DNA from: Panagrolaimus kolymaensis | Lineage: Eukaryota > Nematoda > Chromadorea > Rhabditida > Panagrolaimidae | Assembly: GCA_028622995.1 (NCBI GenBank) | Contig: JAJQJQ010000006.1 | Coordinates: 620,001-684,000, forward strand | Direction: 5' to 3' | Length of the DNA: 64,000 bases | Part shown: positions 34,231 through 46,301 of the stretch, piece by piece | Layout of the letters: every line of letters begins with the position of its first letter | Position numbering within the stretch: position 1 is the stretch's first letter | Program-made: the position numbers and the translations under genes | The notes under the pieces: generated by a model | The model's input: only the letters and a program-made list of their open reading frames with translations | Databases searched by the model: none | Told to the model about the DNA's origin: nothing

Positions 34231-35915
34231 TTATATGCACTTTAATTTAGAAGCCCATGGTTTTTCTTCGATATACTTTTGAAATCCTTGAGCATCATAA
34301 AAATGTGGAAATGAATCAATTAATTTTCCATGTGTATAATTTCGATGAATATAATTGATTGCTGTAGAAAAGGCATCAGGAATTAAATATGATCGACAAA
34401 TAGTAATTGGAGAATATGGATCAATTAATTGAAGTGATGGAGCAGCATATTTATTCGGTAACCTGAAAGAGATAAGTAATTATTCATGATAAAGTTTATA
34501 ACATAAAAGCAATAAGCAAATACAAAGCTAAATCTCGAATAGCTAGAGAACTCTATGAAACAGTACGCCTAAAAGAACACTCATAGCAAAAAACTTACCT
34601 TCTGACAGCTAATCCACGATTAATGAAAATTCGATTGGTATAAAAATCAAAATGTTTGTAATAATTGATCATTTCAAAGATCAATTCAGCTGGACTTTGA
34701 GTATTTTTACTTTGCCATTCAAGATTATATCCATCAAATTCTCCATCAATCAGACGTAAAACTTTATCCATAGGAACTTCAGGACCAACTCGATGAGGAA
34801 TCAATGAACATAGAACTGGAAGAACAGGCGCTGGCAACTAAAAAAGGTTCGTGTATTGAGAGAATATTAGCTTTGAAAAACATACCGATCGACATTGTAA
34901 GAAATGCACAGTCAACATGATGAGATGATAACTTGATAAAAGACCATCGGTGCTATTTCTTAAGCCCAAAACTTCGAATAATTTTTTCATATAAACATAA
35001 ACTTGTGGAAATCGTGAATCAGCGAGAAGATAATGTTTGATTAAATTTGTATTTCGAATGGCTTGAAATTCATCTAGTGGTATTTGAATATCAACAGCAA
35101 GACCATTTTTAAAGTAAAACTTTAGAATTGGAACATGGGCATCGGGAAGACTAAGTGTTTCGACCACCTCGAATTTTGGATCAACCTTTTTGATTTTATA
35201 GAAAAGATTTCGGGCTCGATTGAACAAATCTGAAAATAAAAGATATTACAGCTGGTGATAGTAGTGACTAAAGCAATATAATTTACTAATCAAGAAACAA
35301 ACGTTTCATCTGTCCAAAAGTGATTCAATTCTTTAAAAAAAAAAGGTTTACACCATGGTATTGATGGAGAGATAGTAACTATGTAAAACGAAACTTACAA
35401 CTTCTAAAGCCTCTATTGTTTCGAACATCTTCATAAAACGACATGTCTTCTGTATATAAACAAAGGTCGATATCAGACGAACGATCAAATAATAATCCAG
35501 AAGAAGATGAGCCAACAGGAACCAATCTTGAATTAGGTGTACAAAGTTTATCTTGAAACATCTTTATTATATTCTTTCTTTCATTTACAATCTGAAAAAA
35601 ATAAATGGAAACGATGAACGATGTTAATGAAAAACAAAAACCAACCTTGATACTTTTTTCAATTCGATTCTTTTCATACCCATCCAAACATTCGTTCAAA
35701 TATGTCACTTTGCTTGAATTTTCTTCACATAGTTTTTTAACGAATGATGTATCAGCTGGATTATAATTTGATTCGGATGTTTTTGGATATAAAAAATCCA
35801 ACTTTGTGAAAGCAAATAAAGTTTTAAAAGTAAACAAACCTGCAACTTTGTAAACATGATGTTCAGAATAGGATCGAATAGGTTTAAACCTAGATACTTT
35901 GAGTTTTAATAACAT
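34231..35915 (-). CDS. GLD-2/Cid1-like nucleotidyltransferase, copy 2
   Basis: Identical in every exon to the gene at 27,298-28,982, shifted by 6,933 bp. The catalytic motif VPVGSSSSGLLFDRSSDIDL and the third Asp in GLAVDIQIPL are intact, so if the duplication is real this copy should also be active. Its upstream DNA is the same as that of copy 1, including the same open frame to an ATG at 36,107. Its downstream neighbour differs: a truncated C48-like gene instead of the GH19 gene. Confidence 0.87.
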
Positions 35916-36390
35916 AATAATAATTATTATAAAAAAGAAGAAGAATATGATAAATCTACAGTGTTCATCAACAAAAAAAAACAGCAACAAGAACATCGAA
36001 TAAAAAGCAAGCAAAAACTTTTCATTGACACTCAAATGCTTTAAAAAAAAGAGTAACACTTTGAAGGCGTTTCGCCAGAATTTTTCGTTTTTGCCGTGCT
36101 TTCTCATTTTGAGATTTCTCTGAAAGCAAATTCGACTAAATCCATTTTAGTTTTTTTAATCATCTCCTTCATGGTAGACAGAATGCTTCCATTTATCCTT
36201 AGTTCATTATTATGATATCAACAAAAACAAACTTTTTCTAAGTTTAGGAGTCTTATCTCTATGTTATTACATTGCAATCACACAACCAAAAAAATCTTTA
36301 ATTTATTTAATTATTATTATTATTACGTATAAACGATTACATAAAATTATTAAACAAAACAAAACAAAAAAGTAATAATTAAAGCTAAAA

Positions 36391-39300
36391 TTAATAAGGT
36401 ACTTGATAAATTCTATCTCTTGATTGTTTACCATTATGAGAAGTAACAACATCATGAACAGTTTTTCCAAAGTGCACTTTCTTCGTATTCTTTTTACATT
36501 CACCATTTTCATTGATTTCAGTACAGCAACAAACAACATAAACATTTGTGGATTTGGTATTTGCATCTTTTTCTGTTGTTGCAAAACATCGATATGGTTC
36601 TTTACTTTCTGATGCAGGAATACGACCATGAATTTTGAGCTTTTGTTGTTGGCGATTTCGTGAAATTGCTGTACATGATCGAAGTGCACGAAAGATAGGA
36701 TTTGATGAATTTGTTGCAAGAAGGTTTGGAATTTTATCAATGCAACCAGAATAATACTAAAAAATAAGGAATGGTGAAAAAGAGATAATAATGATGTATG
36801 CTTAAGATAAAATCGATAAATGTCAATAATAATACTCACTTCTTTGCTATTTTCAGTCCAAAAACATCCAAGAGGTAATTCACAATGAGAATATTTTGAT
36901 TCTTTCAAATTTGATGAACATCGAAGAGACTTATGTCGACCGTAATATTTTTGAATTGAAGACGATGAATTCAAAGCATCTAAAAACAAAAACATGAAAT
37001 AGATGAATAAACACTTGAAAACCTTACTTTCACGGACAAGAGTTTCTTTAATCTCATATAATAATCCGTTAACGGCATCATCTTTTCCTATTGCATCAAT
37101 ACAACAAAAGTTCCCATTTCCATTTGGATCCTTTAAACAAAAAGGTTTTCGACGATCTTCCAATGGCAGTTCTTTATAAGCTTCAAAACATTTTTCACCA
37201 TATTCATTTTCAACTGAAGCCTAAAAATGAAAAGCTGATTATGCAAGAAAAAGGTTTGTAAAAACTTACGATTCCACCAGACAAAGAATATTTACTTGTC
37301 AACATTTCAACTTCCCCACTTGTTTGTTTTAAAGCCATGTAACAAAAGATTGATTTTGTTGATATCTTTAGAGCACTTTGACTGAGAATTTGATCATATG
37401 ATGTTGCGACATTGAAATCGTTGAAGGGACTTTTTGTTACTGAAAATGTCATTTAAAGTTAGTTTACTGTAAGAAAAAAAAAACATACCCAAACATTTCG
37501 GCATCAACGTGTCTTTAACTTCATTATATTCATTTGGTAAATTCTTTCGTAAAGGTTCATCACAATATTCTTTAACGGCGGAGTTATTTTTTCCTATTCT
37601 TTCACCTTTACAAGTACAAACGAGCAATGGACGAGGAATCTTAGTATCACCGCGTGAATAATGATCATCAGGACAATTTTCTGCAATAACTTCCATAATA
37701 CGACCAGCAATAATATTACATCCAACTTTGCGATAAACGCTGAAATGAAAGGGATTTTAAAGTTCAAAAACTAAAGCAATAATGTAACATACTTATAATC
37801 TTCATCACGAACAAGCTGTAAATTATGGTTTGCCAAAAAATATAATGCATTTGGTTGGTTGACATCATAATGAACATAACATAATGGTTGCTTATCATCA
37901 CCTCCCAAGGTATAATTTGTTCCAGCAAAGAGGATTGAATAAATCATAGATTGTTCACAGACTTTCTAAAACAAAGAATAAGGATGAAATTAGTTTTATG
38001 AAACAAACAAAAAACTTACATCTTTCATGACGTTAATCCTATCAATAGCTTTAGTTTTCACAAAATCAACATTACAAAAATCAGGTTCTCTGCAGCAACA
38101 AGTTATCTTTGTTTTGTGACGTATAGGGATGTTACTTGGACAAATATCTTTATCAAGCAAGCAATAATTTTCACTATTTTTGACAGCATTACAATTGGCT
38201 TTTTCAGCAGGCATTTTATATTCTAACCTAAAATAAAAGGTTTTAGTTAAAAGGTAGATAGCTTTAAGGAATGACTATAGTCATATAAATTAGATAATTA
38301 GTAATCATAAAAATTACATATATTCAGAGCCATCATCCTTTAGCGTGTATTGACTTGAACAGAAAGGTTGCAAAAAATCATTTTTGATTGTTGTAACATC
38401 GGTTTCATTTTCATAGAATTTACGTAATTGACCAGTTATCAAATTCTTAGAATAACTTCCTTGAGCACAAATAAGATTAAGATTCTTATATTTTCGAAAT
38501 GCGCAATTTCCGGGATTGTTCCAACAGCAACAAAGAACAGCATAAATTTTGGAATTGAAAAATAAATGACAATGATCATTATTAGAAGCATCGTCCTTAA
38601 AATCACATGTTTGTTTGAGAGCATGAAATAATCCAAGCATGGAGAAATTTTTCCCACGAAATTTAGGATGTGTAATACTTTCAGATTGATTGATGCGATT
38701 GACAGAATATGGTCCAGAATAATACCGAGTTGCGCCTTCTTTGAGAGTTGAACGGGAATACGTTCCAGTTGATACTGCTGAGATGTAAGAGAAACATGGA
38801 ACATCATCGGAAAGTGTAGCCTATAAAAAGAAAAGTTCCATAGATTATTATCAAATTTGTTGACTTCAAAAACAAACAGGTAAAAAGCCATCTTCATCAA
38901 GACATTCATTAAACTCATATGTTTGATTCATTTCTGTCGAATTTATTACAGGACGTTTACCAAGTGCTCGTTCAGGGACTTCGTTAATGTAGTTCAAAAG
39001 CAAACGTTCAAGAACATCATCATTTTTTTCAGTTTCACCACAAGCAATGTAAGCATCGGTTAACGTTATTTTGTTGTCTTTTACTTTCCTAAAAAATGAA
39101 TCTAAGATATAATAACCGAGAATAAGAACAACATACGTAATAACAGCATGTTTATAATTTTCACTTGAAGAACAAATACAAGACCCATTAAGATTTATCA
39201 AAGAAGAAATGTTGATTCCATCGCCAGGGTTGCCGTCAAAAAGGCGAAATGATTCATTTGAAGGACTTGTATCAATACCTAAAAACAAAAGTTAAACGTA

Positions 39301-39900
39301 TTTTAAAAGCTATTGATTGACTAATGGAAGATGGAGCAATCGATTAGGCTAAAAAAGTGAACGATTTGAAAGCGCGAGAGAAACAACTTTGAAAGTTTCG
39401 TGGTTCAATAGTAATCTTAGGGTGTTACCATTATACTACCAGATCCCAACTTTACATCCACGCTTTCAAACTTTAGTTGGTAAGCAAATAGAATAAAAGA
39501 TGATAGTGTTGTTAAGGTTCAGGAACATATGCTTCTTCTGATCTCTTTTTTCTATAACAACTTCACATACCTTGAAAAGAACAAGTTGGTGGTGGAATAG
39601 CAGGCCCATCTTCATTAATCGTTGTTGTATCACCAATATGGGCAACAAGTCTAGCTGATGTTGAACCATTTCCATTTGTTGAAGATTTCAATTGGATTCG
39701 ATGTTTTGATAGTAAACATCCTAAAAAATAACAATAACAAAAAAGTTAGCTAAAGATCATTCAATATTAAATCATACCTTCATCACATGTTTCTCCAATA
39801 ATAGCATTGTTGGTTGTATTTATAAGTTTTGTTGAACCGACAATCATAAACATTGAAAGTGACAGAAAAATCCATAAATATGGATATTTGATGAGCGACA
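36391..39900 (-). CDS. Large secreted ET-module-like Cys-rich protein, copy 2
   Basis: Identical copy of the gene at 29,458-32,967, offset 6,933 bp, with the same exon layout, signal peptide and CCC motifs. Its divergent partner here is the intact C48-like gene (40,322-42,681), whereas the partner of copy 1 is truncated. If both copies are expressed the dose of this secreted protein is doubled. Confidence 0.78.
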
Positions 39901-40321
39901 TGAGAAGGAACTTTGATTGATTGTTGATGAAACAATAAAAAAAAAGAAGTAAACAACTACTAACAACAGAGACAAAAGAAAATTATTTCTTGAATGCTGT
40001 GAAGTTGATTATTGTTCACAAACATAATGATTCGATCGATCTTTCAAAAATACCAACAACAACACAAAAAAAAAACAGTTATTCAAATTTCTGCGAAATA
40101 TTTTGTTGGAAACTTTGGACGGAGGAATCACCGTAATTTTTTTCCCACGACGAACTTCGTTTTTGGCGCCATTTTAGAATTTCATTTTTATGCTTTCTTT
40201 TTTTTGGCTTTCGTGTTTCACTCACTTTTTTTTATTTTATGTAGCGCTTGTTATAAAAAATTTTTGTCGTGAAAAACATTTAGAAAGTTTCTTCTTTCTT
40301 TCTTCATCATCATCTAAGAAA

Positions 40322-42681
40322 ATGAATACTGAAGATCTAGATCTGAATCTGACTACAGAAGAACAAGAACATCCTACATGGTAAGTTTATATTCTTGCTT
40401 TTTTTATGTTGTGTTCGCCTAAAAACTTTTTGACCGCTTTTTTTATTAAAAAGGTTACATCAATCGAAAGTTTTGTGTGTTGTTTTTATTAAAGTGTTGT
40501 AATTTTGCGTTACTGATCTTCTTTTCTTTCAGCTTACCAGCTTTGTCACCTCAAAAGTCTGAAGAAGCATCAACTCCACCAAAGATAAATGGCATAATTG
40601 ATGAAGCTTATCGTGCTCAACTTACTGATCTTTATGAAACGCCAACTAAAGTTACAGGAGTAAGTTAGTGTACTTATTTTTGCTTTACTTATTCGAATTT
40701 TTTAGCTCGTTTATGGTGAACAACTTACTGATGATCTGTTAAATAGCTTTTGTGATAAAGTAGAAGCAGCTGTCGATGAACCATTGGAAGGTTTTATGGC
40801 AATTCAAACTGTCCATGTATTTTTGCTTTGCCTCCATTCTTGATGTACCTCTCTATTGATACTCTTTTTTAGTTAATGCCTGAACTTATTCCATCACTTA
40901 TCACTGGAACTAAACGAGTACTTCAAATTATTCTGGATTCTCATCGAAAACATTACATCTTGTTTGAATGGAACCCTGCTAACAAAGAACGTGGTGTCCT
41001 TATCTATGATCCACTTGTCAAAGATGCTAAAGATATGTTTAATGTTGTAAGTTCTTTTAGATATATTGTTTCAAATTAAGTTTACTAATACTGAGCTGTT
41101 TTTCAATTTAAGTCGTATAAACTTAATTCGATATACTCTCTTAATGATATAACTACCTTTTAATTTAATACGTAAAATGATTCAAAGATCTAAAATTATT
41201 AGTTAAAGCTTCCTTTTGTCTACACTTATTAATAACAATATTCTAATTCTCATTTTTTAGCTTAGCAATTCATTCAAATGTCAATTTCATCGTTTATTCG
41301 ACCATCTTTACCCTTCAAATGACGATGATGATGGATTTGTTCCATGTAAAATGGAAACATTTCATTACTCACAAAATGATAACTGGTCTTGTGGATTACG
41401 TGCTGCTGCGTTGCTTGTTCTTCGAGCTTTCAATGGGTATCTTTTACTTAATATTTTTACCTTTAACGGTACTTAATGGGGTTGTTTTTTAGTAATGAAT
41501 TATTACATGGTGGAGAGATTTGTATTGATGATGAGCGATTTCATCACATCTTGAAAGCAATCATGAGATTGGATGTCAAAGCCACAAAAGAAGATTTTCA
41601 TATTGATACTTGGTTTCAGTAAGCTGTTTTTTATCCACTTTGGTCACTTCTTTATCATGCGTTATTTTATAGTAAAACATCACATCCATATAAATTTGCT
41701 TTCTCCTTTCTTAGAAAAAGGGATTCAAAGCACCTCTGTCAATATCAAAATTGCGATCGTAAACTGAAAGAAACTTATGTAAAAAATGACGAAAATGATG
41801 ATATTCAAAAAATGAAAGAAGCAATCAATGATCCAAGTTTATCTTACGATAGCGATGGCAGTTCTTCTTCTTCTAGTCCTACTTCCGAACGAACATTCTC
41901 TCATGATGAAGACGAATTAATGGATGAAGAAACTGCGATGGATTCACCACCTTCTTATTATTCTTTGGTAGAAGAACTTGAAGATCCAAATGATTTTGTT
42001 GAAAAATTTATCAATAATGTGACTCTTGAAGAAGCTCTCAAACAACTTCATACTGCATTATCAGGTCTCTCTCATATAAATCAAAGAAAGGTAGAGCTTC
42101 AAAATAGAAATCGAAAGCTCGACAGTGACTATAAGAAAGCTCGAGACCGTATTATCTCTTTAGACAATCATCTTCAATTTTTTTCACAGTCTGCTGAGAC
42201 TTGGGCAAATCGAGCAAAGGGAACAAGAAATGAATGTCAAAAACTTGAGGCACGCGTGAAGGAACTTGAAGAAAGTGAAAACCAATTGAAAGAAGCGAAT
42301 GAATATCTCGGACAAAAATTTCTGGAAGAGTTTCAAAAGTTACAACATGAAAATCACCGACTTCAAAATCTTATTTCAATGAAAGATGGTCCTAATTTAG
42401 CTGAATATGTAAAAGAAGTTGAAGGAATGGAATCAGAAAATGAAATGCTATCAATGAGTTTTCAATCTCCTGCTGCTCTTGTTGAAGAATCTTTTGAACT
42501 TGCTACTGTCGGGACTGATTTATTGACCAAAGATGAAGAAATGACACAAGAAGAAGAAAATGAAAAGCATTCGATGATTATTCAACAAGCGCTTGATCTT
42601 GAAGAATATTTTAAACCTGCCACTGTCGTGACTGATGATTTAAAGAAAGGTGAAGAAATGATGAAGCAAGAAAGTGAATAG
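40322..42681 (+). CDS. C48/Ulp1-like cysteine protease with coiled-coil tail
   Basis: Probable Ulp1/SENP-like (MEROPS C48-type) protease; such enzymes remove SUMO or a related modifier. Start at 40,322 (MNTEDLDLNL). Exons are roughly 40,322-40,381, 40,533-40,659, 40,706-40,816, 40,874-41,046, 41,261-41,435, 41,493-41,619 and 41,673-42,681. Candidate catalytic residues: His in SHRKHYILFEW, Asp in GVLIYDPL, Gln in SQNDNWSCGLRAAALL and Cys in the same segment (Q-x5-C-G). The family usually has Q-x5-[DS]-C-G, so the match is good but the His/Asp spacing is divergent. After the protease domain comes a 300-residue tail with an acidic/Ser stretch, a long predicted coiled coil (LEARVKELEESENQLKEANE and flanks) and two diverged repeats around FEPATVGTD/FKPATVVTD-like text. 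The gene overlaps the end of duplication unit 2. Paralog at 44,425. Confidence 0.78.
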
Positions 42682-43110
42682 CAATCGATGGATCTTCAAC
42701 CTCCGGTACTTGTTATGGAAGAACCATTCCAACCTGCAACTTCGATGGAAATCACGAAATTATAATTACTTCCAATTCATGTTATTTTGCATAGTTATAT
42801 TGGTTTCTTGTTTGTGATGTTCATTGTTTTATTTTCTTTCTTATGTCTTGTTTGTTTAATAAAATCATATCTGTTTTTTGTTTGTTGTGTATTGCCCTGC
42901 ATTGTTACTTAGGTAAATTTCATCATTTTTCTAATATTGTAAATGGTTGAGCTTTTATTCATTGCCATGGATAACAGACGCTGATGCTCAACATACAATC
43001 TTGCTTACTATGGTTTCGCTATTACAAAGGTTCATATTTTTGGTTTTGTTTATTTTAGTTTATTCAAATACAAAAAGCAAACATAATAACAATGTAATAG
43101 AATTTAAGAT
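42682..43110. other. Intergenic spacer between convergent genes
   Basis: About 430 bp between the C48-like stop (plus) and the SKP1-like stop (minus). The frame after the TAG at 42,679 continues with similar text (QSMDLQPPVLVMEEPF) for about 30 codons before another stop, so the C48-like tail may formerly have been longer. Otherwise only A/T-rich 3' flanks. Confidence 0.45.
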
Positions 43111-43700
43111 TTTATTCGCTTGGATACCAAGTTGAATGGCGTTCATTATCTTGTTTTTCTTGTTCAGTAAAATCATTTTCAAGTTGAAAGAATTGTCTCA
43201 TTTTTTCAACACTTTTACCTTTAACCAAATAATTAAGGGTATAAGTTGCGGCATCCATTAACCTTGGCATATTAAGATAATTTGTTCCACAAATAAATGA
43301 AACAAATTCTTCGGTAGAAAGTTTTTAAAGGAATACAATATCGCAATGATTTTCAGCTGGTGCAGCTTCAATTGCTTCATTTCCACTTTTAGGTGGAATA
43401 TAAGGTTCAGCTGTTTCATATCGTTTAGCAAAGTATACAATATTTTGAAGAGTTTTAGTTGGAATATTATTTATTGGAATGGAAATTTCTTCTTCACTTG
43501 GATTTTGTAAAGCTAAAAAAAGGTTAATTTTTTTAACAAATAAACGGAGGAGCGAGTAGGATGAGATAAATTTTTTTTTTCTTACCAGTTAATTCTTTCA
43601 ATACTTCTGATTGATTAATAATTCCTTGAGTAGCTTCAATAACGACTCCATCCGAGCAAACTAATTTGAATTTACGCTGAGAATTAGTAGCAGCAGCCAT
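43111..43700 (-). pseudogene. SKP1-like gene with one in-frame stop
   Basis: A two-exon SKP1 relative: 43,586-43,700 (MAAATNSQRKFKLVCSDGVV) and 43,111-43,512. It keeps both halves of SKP1: KFKLVCSDGVVIEA at the N-terminus, then CGTNYLNMPRLMDAATYTLN, LVKGKSVEKMRQFFQLENDF, TEQEKQDNERHSTW at the C-terminus, and it ends at the normal length and place. A TAA at 43,325-43,327 (context CTT TAA AAA CTT) interrupts the frame just before the LSTEEF segment. With everything else intact, this is a very young pseudogene, a sequencing error in an A/T run, or a read-through case. Closer to canonical SKP1 in length than the gene at 16,630. Confidence 0.75.
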
Positions 43701-43929
43701 TATAATAAGTTTAATGAATTTTCTAAATTGCGAGAAAAATAGCAGACGACGTTGAATGAATGGATGAAGAAATTTTTATTCACAAAAATGAATGAGAAAT
43801 ATTTTATTTTTTGCTATTCAAGGTTGTTGTTATTGTTTTTTATGATCAGATTTTGTGTCAAGTATAACCTTTGAGGGTAAAAACGCGGGTAATCATGAAT
43901 AACAAAAAGTTTAGCAACAAAAAAAATAA

Positions 43930-44070
43930 TCATCAAATATTAAGCCTAACCTTTATATAAACTCGTATCTTCAATAACAGCATTGGATGAATATTAAACA
44001 ATCAAAAAAAGTGTGAGAAGAAACCATATAAATGGATATTTGATGAGCGACATGAGGAACTTTGATTGAT
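43930..44070 (-). pseudogene. Decayed 5' remnant of an ET-type gene
   Basis: On the minus strand this stretch resembles exon 1 of the ET-type gene. It keeps the start context and first codons (plus-strand ATGGATATTTGATGAGCGAC followed by ATGAGG matches 32,949-32,970), the CAATAA.AGCATTG segment and the upstream AACTTTGATTGATTG.TGATG block, but has indels and no open continuation. It lies upstream of the C48-like paralog in the same divergent layout as the intact pair at 39,900/40,322. Confidence 0.7.
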
Positions 44071-44424
44071 TGCTGATGAAACATTAATAAAAAAATACTA
44101 ACAACAGAGAAAAAAGTAAAAATGTTCATCGATGAAGTAGTTGCTTATCCCGATAGGTCCAATGGCATTAGCAATCCACAAAAAAGCTTATAAAAAAAAC
44201 TAATATGCAAATTTTTGAATCTTCATTTTTGCAATAAACAAAAATTGTGGCAATCGCTTGTTTTCATTCACTCGTGTTGATTATTTGAAAGCATTTTGGG
44301 TCTCGCTTACGCTGCTTCATTTTCATTTTCTTCTTCGCGTTTTTCATCATTGCTTCGTTTTTTTTGTTGCTGTTGCTGTTGCATTTTATCTTCGTTTTTT
44401 ATTTTTCTGTTGATTGAAAAAAAA

Positions 44425-46227
44425 ATGCGCAGAGGATTTCTTCTTTCTTCTTCATCTAAGCAAAATGATGCTACAACAACAACAAAAGCAAATCCTCCTA
44501 AAGAACAACAACAACCTGCATGGTAAGTTTATTCTTCTTTTTTGTTATGGTCATGCTTCGTAGTTAAGACGTGAATGATGTTCCAGGAGGATCTAATGAT
44601 AGCCTTTTTTGTTTTTCAGGTGTGTAATATTAGCATCGTTTATCTTCTCATTTTTCAGCTCACCTACTTCATCATCAGAGAAATCTGAAAACGTATCAAC
44701 TCTAACATCTAATACTCCATCACCAAAGTCAAAAAAAGAAAAAGCTGATGATGATTATCGTGCTCATCTTTCGGATCATTATGAAACGCCATCAAAAGTT
44801 ACTGGAGTATGTTTGTTGTTTTATTCGTTTTCCAAACTAATATATTGAATATTTTAGCTTCATTTTGGTGAACAACTTACGGATGATCTGTTAAATAGCT
44901 TTTGTGATAAAGTTCAAGCAGCTGTCGATGAACCATTAGAAGGTTTTATGGCAATTCAAACTGTCCATGTATGTTTGCTTTTAAAGCTTTTTTGCTCTTT
45001 TATTTATGTTTTTCTTTTTAGTTAATGCCTGAACTTATTCCATCACTTATCACTGGAACTAAACGAGTACTTCAAATTATTCTGGATTCTCATCGAAAAC
45101 ATTACATCTTGTTTGAATGGAATCCTGCAAACAAAGAACGTGGTGTACTTATCTATGATCCGCTTATTCAAGATTCAGAAGATATGGAAGCTGTTGTAAG
45201 TTCTTTTGCATGAATGTTTGGGATATGATCAGTACGATATTTGACAGCATTAGGTACATACATATAAGTTGATACTCTAATGGACTTGAAAATCCATCAC
45301 TAAACTTACAACCTTTGTTTGGTTTATCTAAAAATGTTTCATGGAGATGAAATTAAGCATTTTGCTTTCATTGTCGCTACCATACTTATACTAAAAAAAC
45401 ATATATTTTAGCTAAACAATTCATTCAGATGTCAATTTCATCGTTTATTCGATCATCTTTACCCTTCAAACGACAATGGAAATGATGGAGAGGTTCCATG
45501 TAAAATGGAATCATTTACTTATGCACAAAATGATAACTGGTCTTGTGGATTACGTGCTGCTGCGTTGCTTGTTCTTCGAGCTTTCAATGGGTATATTTTA
45601 CTTAATATTTGTCTTTAACCTTACTTAATGTGGTTGTTTTTTAGGACTGAACATTTACATGGTGGTGAAATTTACATCGATATACGCCGATTTCATCACA
45701 TCTTGAAAGCAATCATGAGATTAGATGCCAAAGCCACAAAAGAAGATTTTCATATTGATACTTGGTTTCAGTAAGTTGTTTTTGATCCTCTCTGATTACT
45801 TCTTTATCATCCATTGTTTTATAGTAAAGCATCACATCCATATAAATTTCTCTTCTTCAATATTCCAAAATGTGATTCTATTGTCAACATTCGATATCAA
45901 AATTTCTGTCCTGATGTTCCATCAAGTTATGTCGAAAGTGATGAAAATGATGATATTCCAAAAATTCAAGTAGCTCTCATCCGAAAGAAGAAATATCGTT
46001 CTAAAAAAGGTAGCGATGGTGGTTCTTACACTGGTTCCTCTGATGATAATGAATCTGATGATGATGATGATAATAATGGAAGTGATAAAGAAGACAAAGA
46101 TTCTGATGGCGATGATGTTGATAATAATGGAAATGACAATGAAAAAATGAAGAAAACCTCTTCAAAAGATGAAACTTCTCAATGCACTTCAAGTACATCA
46201 ACAACAAAAACGGATGATGGAAATTAG
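44425..46227 (+). CDS. C48/Ulp1-like protease paralog with acidic tail
   Basis: Paralog of the gene at 40,322. Exons are about 44,425-44,522, 44,659-44,806, 44,859-44,970, 45,022-45,194, 45,411-45,590, 45,644-45,770 and 45,825-46,227. The catalytic block is nearly identical to its paralog (SHRKHYILFEWNPANKERGV, IYDPL, then AQNDNWSCGLRAAALLVLRA), so the candidate His, Asp, Gln and Cys are all kept. The N-terminus (MRRGFLLSSSSKQNDATTTT) and the C-terminus differ: the coiled coil is replaced by a short acidic Asp/Asn/Ser-rich tail ending TTKTDDGN. Conserved intron positions show duplication of a spliced gene. The C-terminal change suggests different partners or location, which is an inference. 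Confidence 0.78.
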
Positions 46228-46301
46228 ATAGAATTATTATGGTTTTACTTTTGTGATTCATATATTTTCTTATTGTACTTTTATTTATTTATTTTCTTTT
46301 T

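Larger units (their letters stand above)
33783..40715. repeat. Tandem duplication unit 2 (6,933 bp)
   Basis: Second copy of the unit above. It starts with GAAGAATTAATCAAAAAG, as at 26,850, and diverges from unit 1 after the shared CTCGTTTATGG at 40,706-40,716, where it continues into the rest of the C48-like gene. The absence of any indel over 6.9 kb of AT-rich DNA means either a very recent duplication or an assembly artefact. Confidence 0.95.
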
